Positions 8,933-16,370 of a DNA stretch of 64,000 nt are shown in pieces. Position 1 is the stretch's first letter, and each line of letters starts with the position of its first letter. This stretch comes from Hymenobacter sp. 15J16-1T3B (lineage in GTDB: Bacteria > Bacteroidota > Bacteroidia > Cytophagales > Hymenobacteraceae), in assembly GCF_020711235.1 (NCBI RefSeq), contig NZ_JAJFAV010000005.1, positions 1 through 64,000 of the forward strand, written 5' to 3'. The notes under the pieces were generated by a model. That model was not told the origin of the DNA. It ran no database searches and worked only from the letters and a program-made list of their open reading frames with translations. The translations under genes and the position numbers were made by a program.

Positions 8933-9532
8933 CTAGGGACGGGCCGGCGGCGTGGGTTGCTGCTGCGACACGGGCGGGGCAATCTGCGGGGCGCACACGG
9001 CGTACACGGTGATGTCCACCGACTTGGCAATGTGCTCCTTGATCAAGCTCGGAATGTCGATTTTGTAGTCGGCCGGCGCCACCGCAAACTTGGCCTTGGC
9101 CACCAGCTGCTTGTCGACAAGCTCCAGGGTGCCGGGCACCCGCACGTGGCGCTTCACCCCGTGGATGGTCAGGTCGCCATCGACTTCCACCGGCACGATG
9201 CCCACCGCGGGCATGCCGCCTTCGGGAATGCCCAGCAGCCGGCCGCTGAACGTGGCGCGCGGAAATTTCTCCGACTCCACAAAGTTTTCGTTGAAGTGCG
9301 CCTGCATCAGCCCGTCGGGAAACACAAACTCCTTCATCGTCGCCACGAAGGCCATCTGCTGGCTGAGCAGGTCGACGGCAGCCGTAACCGTGGTGTTCTT
9401 CGCCGAAATATCTTCCAGCGGCGCATCGGAGAAGAAGTCGATGCTGGCCGAGCGCGTGGTGTAGCGTTGCTGGGCCGAGAGGGACGAAGCCAGCAGCAGC
9501 GTAGCGGCCAGCAGGGCGTAGAGGCGTTTCAT
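8933..9532 (-). CDS. YceI-family periplasmic protein
   Basis: A 199-residue secreted protein with signal peptide MKRLYALLAATLLLASSLSA. The YceI lipocalin-like domain follows: ASIDFFSDAPLEDISAKN, then VVDGDLTIHG-like VEVDGDLTIHGVKRHV, and a final strand region. YceI proteins bind polyisoprenoid-like lipids or quinones in their beta-barrel. The middle gene of the operon, 26 bases after the cytochrome gene and 31 bases before the DUF5777 gene. The C-terminal tail is Pro/Gln-rich (QIAPPVSQQQPTPPARP), which is unusual for the family. Confidence 0.88.
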   Translation of the reverse strand: MKRLYALLAATLLLASSLSAQQRYTTRSASIDFFSDAPLEDISAKNTTVTAAVDLLSQQMAFVATMKEFVFPDGLMQAHFNENFVESEKFPRATFSGRLLGIPEGGMPAVGIVPVEVDGDLTIHGVKRHVRVPGTLELVDKQLVAKAKFAVAPADYKIDIPSLIKEHIAKSVDITVYAVCAPQIAPPVSQQQPTPPARP

Positions 9533-9558
9533 GGCGGTGGAGCGAAAAAAGGATAGGC

Positions 9559-9960
9559 TTAGTTATCGGGCATGCCGGCGCGCACCCATTTCTTGACTTT
9601 GTTGATGTCGCACTCGGACAGCATGGGCTCGTCGTCGGGCATGGCCGGGTAGCCGGGCTTGTGCTGAATCACGCCCAGCAGCTGCCCGGTGCGGCCCAGC
9701 GTCTGCACGTCGTGGTGGGCTGTCACGACCACCCCGCTTTCGGCGCGGGTGGGGCCGTGGCAGCGCTGGCAGTGCTGGGCCATGAGCGGCGCAATGGTAC
9801 CGCGGTACGTCACGCTGACGGTGTCGCAGCTGAGCTGCTCGCCTGCGAACAACTCCTGCTCGTTTTGGTACGCGCAACTGCTCACGCCCAGGCCGGCGCT
9901 GGCCACCAGGGCCAGCAGGGCCGCTCCCCCGAGCACGCGGGGTATATGCCGTGAAAACAT
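9559..9960 (-). CDS. Cytochrome c-type lipoprotein
   Basis: A 133-residue envelope protein. The signal sequence ends at a lipobox-like GVSSC (Cys29), so it is probably membrane-anchored. There is one haem-binding site, CQRCH (64-68). The C-terminal PAMPDDEPMLSECDINKVKKWVRAGMPDN resembles the end of small cytochrome c domains and offers Met residues as axial ligand. First gene of the cytochrome-YceI-DUF5777 operon, so it may deliver electrons to a partner in the same module. ATG start. Confidence 0.85.
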   Translation of the reverse strand: MFSRHIPRVLGGAALLALVASAGLGVSSCAYQNEQELFAGEQLSCDTVSVTYRGTIAPLMAQHCQRCHGPTRAESGVVVTAHHDVQTLGRTGQLLGVIQHKPGYPAMPDDEPMLSECDINKVKKWVRAGMPDN

Positions 9961-10013
9961 GGTGTGGAGAAAAAACAGCCCGAGCCCGAGGGCTCAAGCC
10001 CGGTGGAGGAAGA

Positions 10014-11684
10014 TTACAAACCGTATTTGAGGCCGAAAAACACGCCGCCGCTGCTCAGGCGCACCTTGCCCGCCCCTACCCCGCCCAGCGGCAGCTTCAC
10101 GTAGGGCTCGGCCTGCACCGACCAGCGCAGCGAGAGTTGGCGCTCCACGCCGGCCGAGAAGTTGACCACGCTGAAGAGGTGCTTGCTGCCCTTTTTCACC
10201 TGCCAGCTGCGCGAGTATGCGGTGCCGTAGCCGCTGTAGTTGTAGTAGTATTTCTCGTCCCGCATCAGCAGCGACGACAAGCCGGCGCTGACGAAAGCCC
10301 GCTGCCGCACGCCCTGCCAGGCATCGAAGCGCAGGTTCACGGGCACGTCGGTGATGCGGCAGGCCCCCTCCACGCGGTCGACGGGGTACATGGGCGGGCG
10401 GTACCAGGTATAATCCGAACCGCGGGCCTGGTAGTACTTCATGGAGCTGAGCAGGCCCACGTTCAGGCGCAGCCGCGGCGCCAGCACATATTCCACTTGC
10501 ACGCCTGCGCTGTAACCCGGCTTTTCGAAGCCGGCGTTGCGCACGGTGCTCAGCTCCGGCGCGTAGAGCCCGGTGATGAAGATACGGCTGGGCAAGAACG
10601 GCCGCGGGCGGCGCTTCACAATGCTGTCGGTAGGCAGCGAAGAGGGCAGTTCTTCCCCGTCCAGGCGTAGGAGCTGGGCTTGCCGCGGCAGCAGTGCTTC
10701 GTCGGTTAGCGCAGCGCTAGCAGCCAAGCTGCCTTGCGCTGCATCGGCCGCGGGCGAACCAACCGCCGCGGAACTGCTAGCACCGGCCGTTTGGGCGACG
10801 TGTGCTGCTTCCGAACCTGGCTGATTGGTGCCGTTTCGCTCATTGCGCAGAGCGGCTAAGGCGCCCGATTCGCCCGCTCTTGGCGCGGCGCCCGCAGCAG
10901 CCTCGTGGTGCGGGCGGCCAGCAGTAGCCGCCTCGCCCGACGTCGGCATTGCCCCTGTCGCTTGCGTGCCGGCCTTGCTCTGCGCCGCATTGCCTGCCGG
11001 CTGAGCGGATGCCTCGCGGCCCGTAGCGCTTCTGCGCGGCGCACGAGCAGCTGCCGCCAGCAGGGCCGGCTGCAGATGGAGCTGACGGAGTCGGGGCCGC
11101 CGGCGCGAAGCCTCGGCAGCCGGCTCACCCGACTCCGAAGTCGTTTCTGGTTCGTCGTCGGCCAGTACCGCTGCGGCCAGCTGCAGGTGCCGGGCAGGCC
11201 GGCGCCGGGCCGGCTCAGCAGCAGTGCCGGTAAGCGTTGCGGAGGCGGTGGAGCCGGCTCCGGGTTCTGCCGGCTGCGCTGCTTGAGTAGCCTGCGCTAG
11301 CTCGGGGCCACCGGGCCGGGCGGCCGCGTAGGAGCTACGGGCTGCGGGTTGCCAGTTGGCCTGCGGAGCTTCCTTTGGGGCGGCTGACTGCTTCTGCGCT
11401 GAAGCGGAAGGCACGGTGGTAACGGCCGCAACCGCTGCAGATTCCGCCGGGGTGGGCCCGTATTCGCGGTAGCCGCCCCAAATGAGCAGCAGCACCGCCA
11501 CAATGCCGATTTCGGCCGCAAACAGGCGGGCCACCTTGCGGTTGACCAGCTGCTGCACGTGGGCGTCGTCCAGTTTTTGCTCCATGCGCGCCCAGGCCCC
11601 CAGGTTCAGCTCCTCGGGGTAGCGCTCGGCGCCCTGCCGAAACAGCGCATCGAGTTCTTCATCCGATAGATCCGGCGTATGCAT
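10014..11684 (-). CDS. One-TM protein with Ala/Pro-rich linker and outer-membrane barrel-like C-terminus; probable ECF sigma partner
   Basis: 556 residues. Residues 1-50 are a charged cytoplasmic head (LSDEELDALFRQGAE). Residues 54-70 form a single membrane helix (LFAAEIGIVAVLLLIWG). About 75-345 is a low-complexity Ala/Pro/Ser-rich linker. About 357-556 resembles an OmpW/PorT-like beta-barrel (PSRIFITGLYAPELS to VFFGLKYGL). The start overlaps the 3' end of the sigma gene by 26 bases, so the two are translationally coupled, and an anti-sigma or sensor role is inferred. Combining an inner-membrane helix and a barrel domain in one chain is odd; the barrel part may instead fold in the periplasm. 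Confidence 0.7.
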   Translation of the reverse strand: MHTPDLSDEELDALFRQGAERYPEELNLGAWARMEQKLDDAHVQQLVNRKVARLFAAEIGIVAVLLLIWGGYREYGPTPAESAAVAAVTTVPSASAQKQSAAPKEAPQANWQPAARSSYAAARPGGPELAQATQAAQPAEPGAGSTASATLTGTAAEPARRRPARHLQLAAAVLADDEPETTSESGEPAAEASRRRPRLRQLHLQPALLAAAARAPRRSATGREASAQPAGNAAQSKAGTQATGAMPTSGEAATAGRPHHEAAAGAAPRAGESGALAALRNERNGTNQPGSEAAHVAQTAGASSSAAVGSPAADAAQGSLAASAALTDEALLPRQAQLLRLDGEELPSSLPTDSIVKRRPRPFLPSRIFITGLYAPELSTVRNAGFEKPGYSAGVQVEYVLAPRLRLNVGLLSSMKYYQARGSDYTWYRPPMYPVDRVEGACRITDVPVNLRFDAWQGVRQRAFVSAGLSSLLMRDEKYYYNYSGYGTAYSRSWQVKKGSKHLFSVVNFSAGVERQLSLRWSVQAEPYVKLPLGGVGAGKVRLSSGGVFFGLKYGL

Positions 11685-12267
11685 GGTGGCGGTTTTTTAG
11701 GAGCAGAGTTTTCAGGTGGGCCCGGGCCTTGGAGAGGTTGGACTTGGAAGCGCCTACCGATATGCCGAGCTGGCCGGCAATTTCTTCGTGGGTGTAGCCG
11801 TCGATGACGTAGAGGTTGAACACGGCCCGGTAGCCGGGCGTGAGCTGGCTTACCAGGGCAATGATTTCGTCGTAGCTCAGCGAATCGAGGGCGGTGTAGT
11901 GGTCGTCGGCGTACTGCAGGGCCGGCGTATCGTCGAGGGACTGTTGCAGGCGCTGCTTGCCGTTGGCGCGGTACTGGTCGATGGCAGTGTGAATCATGAT
12001 GCGCTTCAGCCACCCGCGGAAGGTGCTGGTCAGCTGGTCGTACTTCGTCGTGTCGAAGCGCGCCACGTCGCGAAACACCTTCATGAACCCGTCGTTGACG
12101 GCTTCCATGGCTTCGTCGCGGGTGCGGGCGTAGCGCAGGCAGATGCCCATGGCGTAGCTGTAGTACAGCATGTAGAGCCGGCGCTGGGAGCCGCGGTCAG
12201 CCCGCTGGCAGCCGCCAAGCAGGCCAAGCAGCAAATCGGGGTCGTGGTCGGGCTGAGCGGAGGACAC
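11659..12267 (-). CDS. ECF-type RNA polymerase sigma factor
   Basis: A 202-residue sigma-70 family protein with region 2 (about 33-90, LYYSYAMGICLRYARTRDEA then AFDTTKY-like ARFDTTKY) and region 4 (about 135-190, LTPGYRAVFNLYVIDGYTHEEIAGQLGISVGASKS), the usual helix-turn-helix. It starts at GTG (GTG TCC TCC GCT). It overlaps the one-TM/barrel gene by 26 bases, the usual layout for a sigma factor and its membrane regulator. The AT-rich upstream region carries inverted repeats that could be its own promoter control. Confidence 0.9.
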   Translation of the reverse strand: MSSAQPDHDPDLLLGLLGGCQRADRGSQRRLYMLYYSYAMGICLRYARTRDEAMEAVNDGFMKVFRDVARFDTTKYDQLTSTFRGWLKRIMIHTAIDQYRANGKQRLQQSLDDTPALQYADDHYTALDSLSYDEIIALVSQLTPGYRAVFNLYVIDGYTHEEIAGQLGISVGASKSNLSKARAHLKTLLLKNRHHAYAGSIG

Positions 12268-12577
12268 GGCGGTGGGAGGAGGTTACGTTAGGCAACTCGC
12301 AGAGCGACGGTCAAACGGTTGCTTGATAAGTTATAAAATTCTGTAAAATGATGTAGCTACATGAAAATCAAGCAATAAGAATTCCTGTTTTGACGGCACT
12401 GTTCAAAACAGGTGTAAACCAGCCAGTAGCAAGCCGGATTGATTCTCAGCCAGCTTCATAGTTACATAAAATATTAGTTGATGTCAATGCCATCATCCAT
12501 TCTTTCAATGGCATAAAAAAGGGCGTCTCGCTTCGACGCGGGCGACAGCTGCAACACGATGCGCCTACTGCTAAAAA
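12268..12577. other. AT-rich intergenic region with nested inverted repeats
   Basis: This gap between secDF and the sigma gene is far richer in A/T than its surroundings and has no gene. It contains TTGCTTGAT (12319-12327) and its exact inverse ATCAAGCAA (12367-12375), with a perfect 12-base palindrome ATGTAGCTACAT (12351-12362) between them. It also holds a weaker ATGCCAT/ATGGCAT pair (12487-12514). It is likely the control region of the sigma gene. Confidence 0.5.
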
Positions 12578-12611
12578 CAAAAAGGCTGCCCCGTGCGGAG
12601 CAGCCTTTTTG
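12578..12611. terminator. Terminator of secDF
   Basis: A 12-bp stem CAAAAAGGCTGC / GCAGCCTTTTTG with a 10-base loop, 38 bases past the secDF stop. The A-rich left arm gives a U-rich tail for minus-strand transcripts. Confidence 0.85.
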
Positions 12612-12649
12612 TTTGGTCAATCGAGCTTAAGCTCGGTTTGCGCTACCGA

Positions 12650-15600
12650 TTAAGCCGTAGCAGCCGTGTTCAGCTTCGGGGCAGCCGTATCCGTCGGGTC
12701 GATGGGCGTCGAGCCCTTGGCCTTACCAGCCGAGGTGTCGAGGATGAGCGGAGCGGCGATGAACAGCGAGGAGTACGTCCCGATAATCATACCCACAATC
12801 ATGGCGAAGGAGAACGAGCGCAACGTCTCGCCGCCGAAGAAGAAGAGCACCGTTACCACCATCAGGATGGTCGTGGCGGTAATCATCGTGCGGGAGAAGG
12901 TGCTGTTCAGGGCCGGGTTCACCACCTGCGCAAAGGTCAGATTGGGGTTTTCGCGCAGGTACTCGCGGATGCGGTCGTAAATAACCACGGTGTCGTTCAT
13001 CGAGTAGCCGATTACCGTGAGCACGGCAGCCACGAAGACCTGGTCGATTTCCAGGTTCATGCCCAGGGCGCGGGCAATCGGGTAGGCGGCAATTACGAAC
13101 AGGGCGTCGTGGAACAAGGCGACTACCGCAGCCATTGAGTACTGCCACTTCTCGAAGCGGAAGAGCACGTACACGAAGATGGCCAGCAGGGTAAGGCCCA
13201 GGCTCAGCACCGAGGTCTTCTTGATGTCGTCGGCGATGGTAGCGCCCACTTTCGAGGTGCTCTGTACCACCGGGGCATCCGAGGCGTACTGCTGCAGGCC
13301 GCGGTCGAGGGCGGCGCGCACTTTCTGGTCAGCGGCTACGCTTTCGTCGTCGGCCAGGTAGCCGGTGGTGATGCGCAGGCGGTCGGGCGAACCGTAGGTT
13401 TTCACCTCGGTACCGGCATCCTGGAACACGCCGTGCAGGTGCTCCCGCACGTCCGAAGCCACCATGGTTTTGTTGAAGTCCACCACGTAGGCACGGCCCC
13501 CGCGGAAGTCCACGCCCAGGTTCGGGCCGCCCTGAATGAACATCAGGACGAAGCCAATCACGATGACCGCCGACGAGAGAGCGTACGCGATGTAGCGCTT
13601 GCCCACGATGTCGAAGTTCACGTTCTGGAACAGGTTGCGCGAGAGGAAGGTCGAGAAGGTGATGCGGGTCGTTTCCTTGCCCTTGATCAGCCACTCGATG
13701 ATGAGGCGCGACACGAAGAAGGCCGAGAGGAACGAGGTGAACACGCCGATACCCAGCGTCACGGCGAAGTTTTGCACCGGACCCGTGCCGAAGAAGCCCA
13801 GGATGATGGCAATAATCAGCGTGGTGACGTTGGTGTCGAAGATGGCCGTGAAGGCGCGCGAGTAACCCTTGTTGATGGCGTCCTTGTGCGTCAGGCCGTG
13901 GTTGAGTTCTTCGCGGATACGCTCGAAGATCAGTACGTTGGCGTCAACCGAGGTAGCAATTACCAGGATCATACCGGCAATACCGGGCAGCGTGAGGGCG
14001 GTGCTGAACTGGGCCAGTACGCCCAGGATCAGGAACATGTTGAAGAGCAGGGCGGCATCGGCGACCAGACCCGCACGGCCGTAGTAGAAGGCCATGAACA
14101 CCATGATGATGGCCAGGCCGGCCAGCGAGGAGTACAGGCCCTGGTTGATGGCTTCCTGACCGAGCGAGGGACCTACCACGGCTTCTTCCACGATGCGCGT
14201 GGGGGCCGGCAGCGTACCCGACTTCAGCTTGGTCGCCAAGTCTTGGGCTTCGTCGATGGTGAAGGAGCCCGAGATGCTCGAGTTACCGCCGGCAATTTCG
14301 CCGTTTACGCGCGGGGCCGACTGCACTTGGTCGTCAAGTACGATGGCCACTTGGCGGTTCACGTTGGCACCGGTCAGCTTCTGCCACTTCTTGGCACCCG
14401 AGGGGTTCATCTGCATGGATACCTCCGGCTGGCCGCTCTGGTCGTAGTCTTGGCGGGCGTCGGTAACCACTTCGCCGCCAATCGGGGCCTGCCCGTCGCG
14501 CGACTTGCGGATGGGGTAGATGGTCAGCATTTCTTCCTTGCCTACCACGTCGGGCTTGAAGCTCCACAGGAAGGTCAGGTTCGGGGGCAGCGTGGCCTTC
14601 ACCTCGGGCGAGGCCAGCAGGGCGTTGACGCGTGCGGTGTCGCGCAGGCGGGCACCCAGGGTGCCGGGGCCCACGGCCGTCAGGTAGCGGAACAGGCCCT
14701 GGCCCTGCTGGGCAGCGGCGCTGGTGTCTTTGGCAGCCGCTTTGTTGTTCTTAGCAGCCAGCTTGCCGGCCAGCGAGGTGGTGTCGGCGGCAGCCGCGGC
14801 CGTAGCGGCGGTGTCGCCGGCGGTGGCGGCTGCCGGGGTGGCGGTACCGTTTTTAGCGGCCTTCTCTTGGGCAATGATCAGGTCGTTGGCCTGGGTCAGG
14901 AACGGACCGATTTCGTCGAGGTTCCACACTTCCCAGAACTCCAACTTGGCCTGGCTCTGCAGCAGCTTGCGGATACGGTCGGGGTTGTCCACGCCGGGCA
15001 TTTCCACCTGGATGCGGCCGGTGCCCTTCACGCGCTGGATGTTGGGCTGGTTCACGCCGAACTTGTCGACGCGGGTACGCAGGATGGTGAAGGCGCGGGT
15101 AATGGCCTCTTCCACTTCCTGGTCGATGGTGCGCAGCACTTTCTCGTCGGAGGTGCCGGCATCGATGTTGCGGCTGCGGTTGGTGGTGTTGGCGAAGATG
15201 CGGGCCAGCTTGTCGCCGGGGGCCACTTCACGCCAGGACTGGGCAAACAGGGCCGTAAACGAGGCGCTCGGGTTCTGCTTCTGCAGCTCCTGGGCGCGGC
15301 GCAGGGCCTGGTTGAACTTCGGGTCTTTGGAGTTGCCGGCCATGGCGCGCACAATCTCCACCGGCGACACTTCCAGCGTCACGTGCATGCCGCCCTTCAG
15401 GTCGAGGCCGAGGCCCAGCTCCGAAGCGCGCACGTCGCGGTAGGTGTAATCGGCGCCGAGCACGCTGGTGACGGGCGCGCGCCACACCGAGTCGAGGTAG
15501 CGCTGGCGCTGGGTTTGGTTGACGACACCGTTCTTGGTGGCGTAGCGCACGGCATCGGCCTGCACGCGCCGCGAGACGAACGTGAAGTAGAGGAAGTAGA

Positions 15601-15655
15601 CGCACAACGCCGACACGATAAGCGTCAGCGCAATGACTATACCTTTATTACGCAT
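12650..15655 (-). CDS. secDF: Protein translocase SecDF (fused SecD-SecF)
   Basis: Membrane subunit that uses proton motive force to complete protein export through SecYEG. The 1001 residues fuse SecD (about 1-650) to SecF (about 651-1001), as is normal in Bacteroidota. SecD shows ELGLGLDLKGGMHVTLEV (about 79), a large periplasmic P1 domain and the SVDANVLIFERIREE helix. SecF shows LGVDFRGGRAYVVDF and SMNDTVVIYDRIREYLREN. An Ala/Thr-rich insert at about 270-315 (TAATAAAAADTTSLAGKLAA) interrupts P1 and looks like a flexible loop. ATG start; single gene. Confidence 0.97.
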   Translation of the reverse strand: MRNKGIVIALTLIVSALCVYFLYFTFVSRRVQADAVRYATKNGVVNQTQRQRYLDSVWRAPVTSVLGADYTYRDVRASELGLGLDLKGGMHVTLEVSPVEIVRAMAGNSKDPKFNQALRRAQELQKQNPSASFTALFAQSWREVAPGDKLARIFANTTNRSRNIDAGTSDEKVLRTIDQEVEEAITRAFTILRTRVDKFGVNQPNIQRVKGTGRIQVEMPGVDNPDRIRKLLQSQAKLEFWEVWNLDEIGPFLTQANDLIIAQEKAAKNGTATPAAATAGDTAATAAAAADTTSLAGKLAAKNNKAAAKDTSAAAQQGQGLFRYLTAVGPGTLGARLRDTARVNALLASPEVKATLPPNLTFLWSFKPDVVGKEEMLTIYPIRKSRDGQAPIGGEVVTDARQDYDQSGQPEVSMQMNPSGAKKWQKLTGANVNRQVAIVLDDQVQSAPRVNGEIAGGNSSISGSFTIDEAQDLATKLKSGTLPAPTRIVEEAVVGPSLGQEAINQGLYSSLAGLAIIMVFMAFYYGRAGLVADAALLFNMFLILGVLAQFSTALTLPGIAGMILVIATSVDANVLIFERIREELNHGLTHKDAINKGYSRAFTAIFDTNVTTLIIAIILGFFGTGPVQNFAVTLGIGVFTSFLSAFFVSRLIIEWLIKGKETTRITFSTFLSRNLFQNVNFDIVGKRYIAYALSSAVIVIGFVLMFIQGGPNLGVDFRGGRAYVVDFNKTMVASDVREHLHGVFQDAGTEVKTYGSPDRLRITTGYLADDESVAADQKVRAALDRGLQQYASDAPVVQSTSKVGATIADDIKKTSVLSLGLTLLAIFVYVLFRFEKWQYSMAAVVALFHDALFVIAAYPIARALGMNLEIDQVFVAAVLTVIGYSMNDTVVIYDRIREYLRENPNLTFAQVVNPALNSTFSRTMITATTILMVVTVLFFFGGETLRSFSFAMIVGMIIGTYSSLFIAAPLILDTSAGKAKGSTPIDPTDTAAPKLNTAATA

Positions 15656-15830
15656 GAAAAAGGGGTAAATGAATTGCGGGGGTTGGAATGCGCCCGAAGA
15701 AGCTCATCGGGCGCGGCGGCTACGCGGCCGCCTGTTCGGCTGAGGCAAGTCGCGGGGGCTTGCTTCCGTTCGTCGGCTAGCATTCGAAGGCGCCGAGCGC
15801 CGCTGCCGAATACGGCCAACGCGCCCCTCG

Positions 15831-16199
15831 CTAGGGCGCGTGCGGCGACAGCGCTGCTTCGAGCAGACGCGTGCGGAACCAGTCGGGTACGGCCGAGGGC
15901 CGTACGGCGGGCGCGGTGGCCCGGAACCAGGCAATTCGGGTTACGGCCGCGGGGGCCGCGGGCTCCCAGGCTTCGGCGGCAGGCTGCAGCCAGGGGCCGA
16001 GTTGGCTCGTGGCTTCCAGCATCACCTTCTGCTTCACCACCGTGCCTTTGGGCGTGCCCGTCACCCGCGCCGGGGCGCCTGCCTTGGCCGCTACGCGGAA
16101 GGTGGCTACGGCCTGGTTGTTCAACCCCACCACCAGCAGCAGAGTGGCGGCCAGCAGGGTGAAGCGCAGACGGGGCAATATGGTGGTGAGAAACAGCAC
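15831..16199 (-). CDS. Small secreted protein of unknown function
   Basis: 122 residues starting at GTG. The N-terminus is a signal peptide or anchor (LRFTLLAATLLLVVGLNNQAVA). The remainder is Ala/Pro-rich with KGTVVKQKVMLEATSQLGPW and a C-terminal VPDWFRTRLLEAAL. I recognise no family. It is called because GC at third positions is gene-like and a TATATTTG element lies 19 bases upstream. Overlapping frames on both strands lack a signal or promoter. Neighbours secDF and the TonB receptor give no hint of function. Confidence 0.65.
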   Translation of the reverse strand: MLFLTTILPRLRFTLLAATLLLVVGLNNQAVATFRVAAKAGAPARVTGTPKGTVVKQKVMLEATSQLGPWLQPAAEAWEPAAPAAVTRIAWFRATAPAVRPSAVPDWFRTRLLEAALSPHAP

Positions 16200-16217
16200 G
16201 ATGCGACGCGAGGGCTA

Positions 16218-16225
16218 CAAATATA
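16218..16225 (-). promoter_or_regulatory. -7 element of the small secreted protein gene (TATATTTG)
   Basis: TATATTTG on the minus strand, within an AT-rich patch, 19 bases before the GTG start at 16199. The -33 box is not obvious. Confidence 0.5.
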
Positions 16226-16312
16226 GTTAATCCTGCTGCTTGGGGAAAGGCCTTCTGTCTTTGGCCGGCGCCGAAACTGGACTTTTCCCCGTCGGATAGC
16301 ACCCAACGCAAA

Positions 16313-16343
16313 AGCCCGGCGCATCCGTTCGACGCGCCGGGCT
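16313..16343. terminator. Terminator of the TonB-dependent receptor gene
   Basis: A 10-bp GC-rich stem AGCCCGGCGC / GCGCCGGGCT, 28 bases after the receptor stop codon. On the minus strand it is followed by TTTT. Confidence 0.8.
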
Positions 16344-16370
16344 CCTGGTTGCCTGGACTCTTCTGGGGGC

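Noticed and set aside
12268-12577. AT-rich gap considered as a transferred island or tRNA site
   Set aside because: It has no tRNA cloverleaf, integrase or att-like direct repeats; it fits a control region.
13433-16162. Long plus-strand reading frame opposite secDF
   Set aside because: Low-complexity composition and no domain; it is the antisense shadow of secDF.
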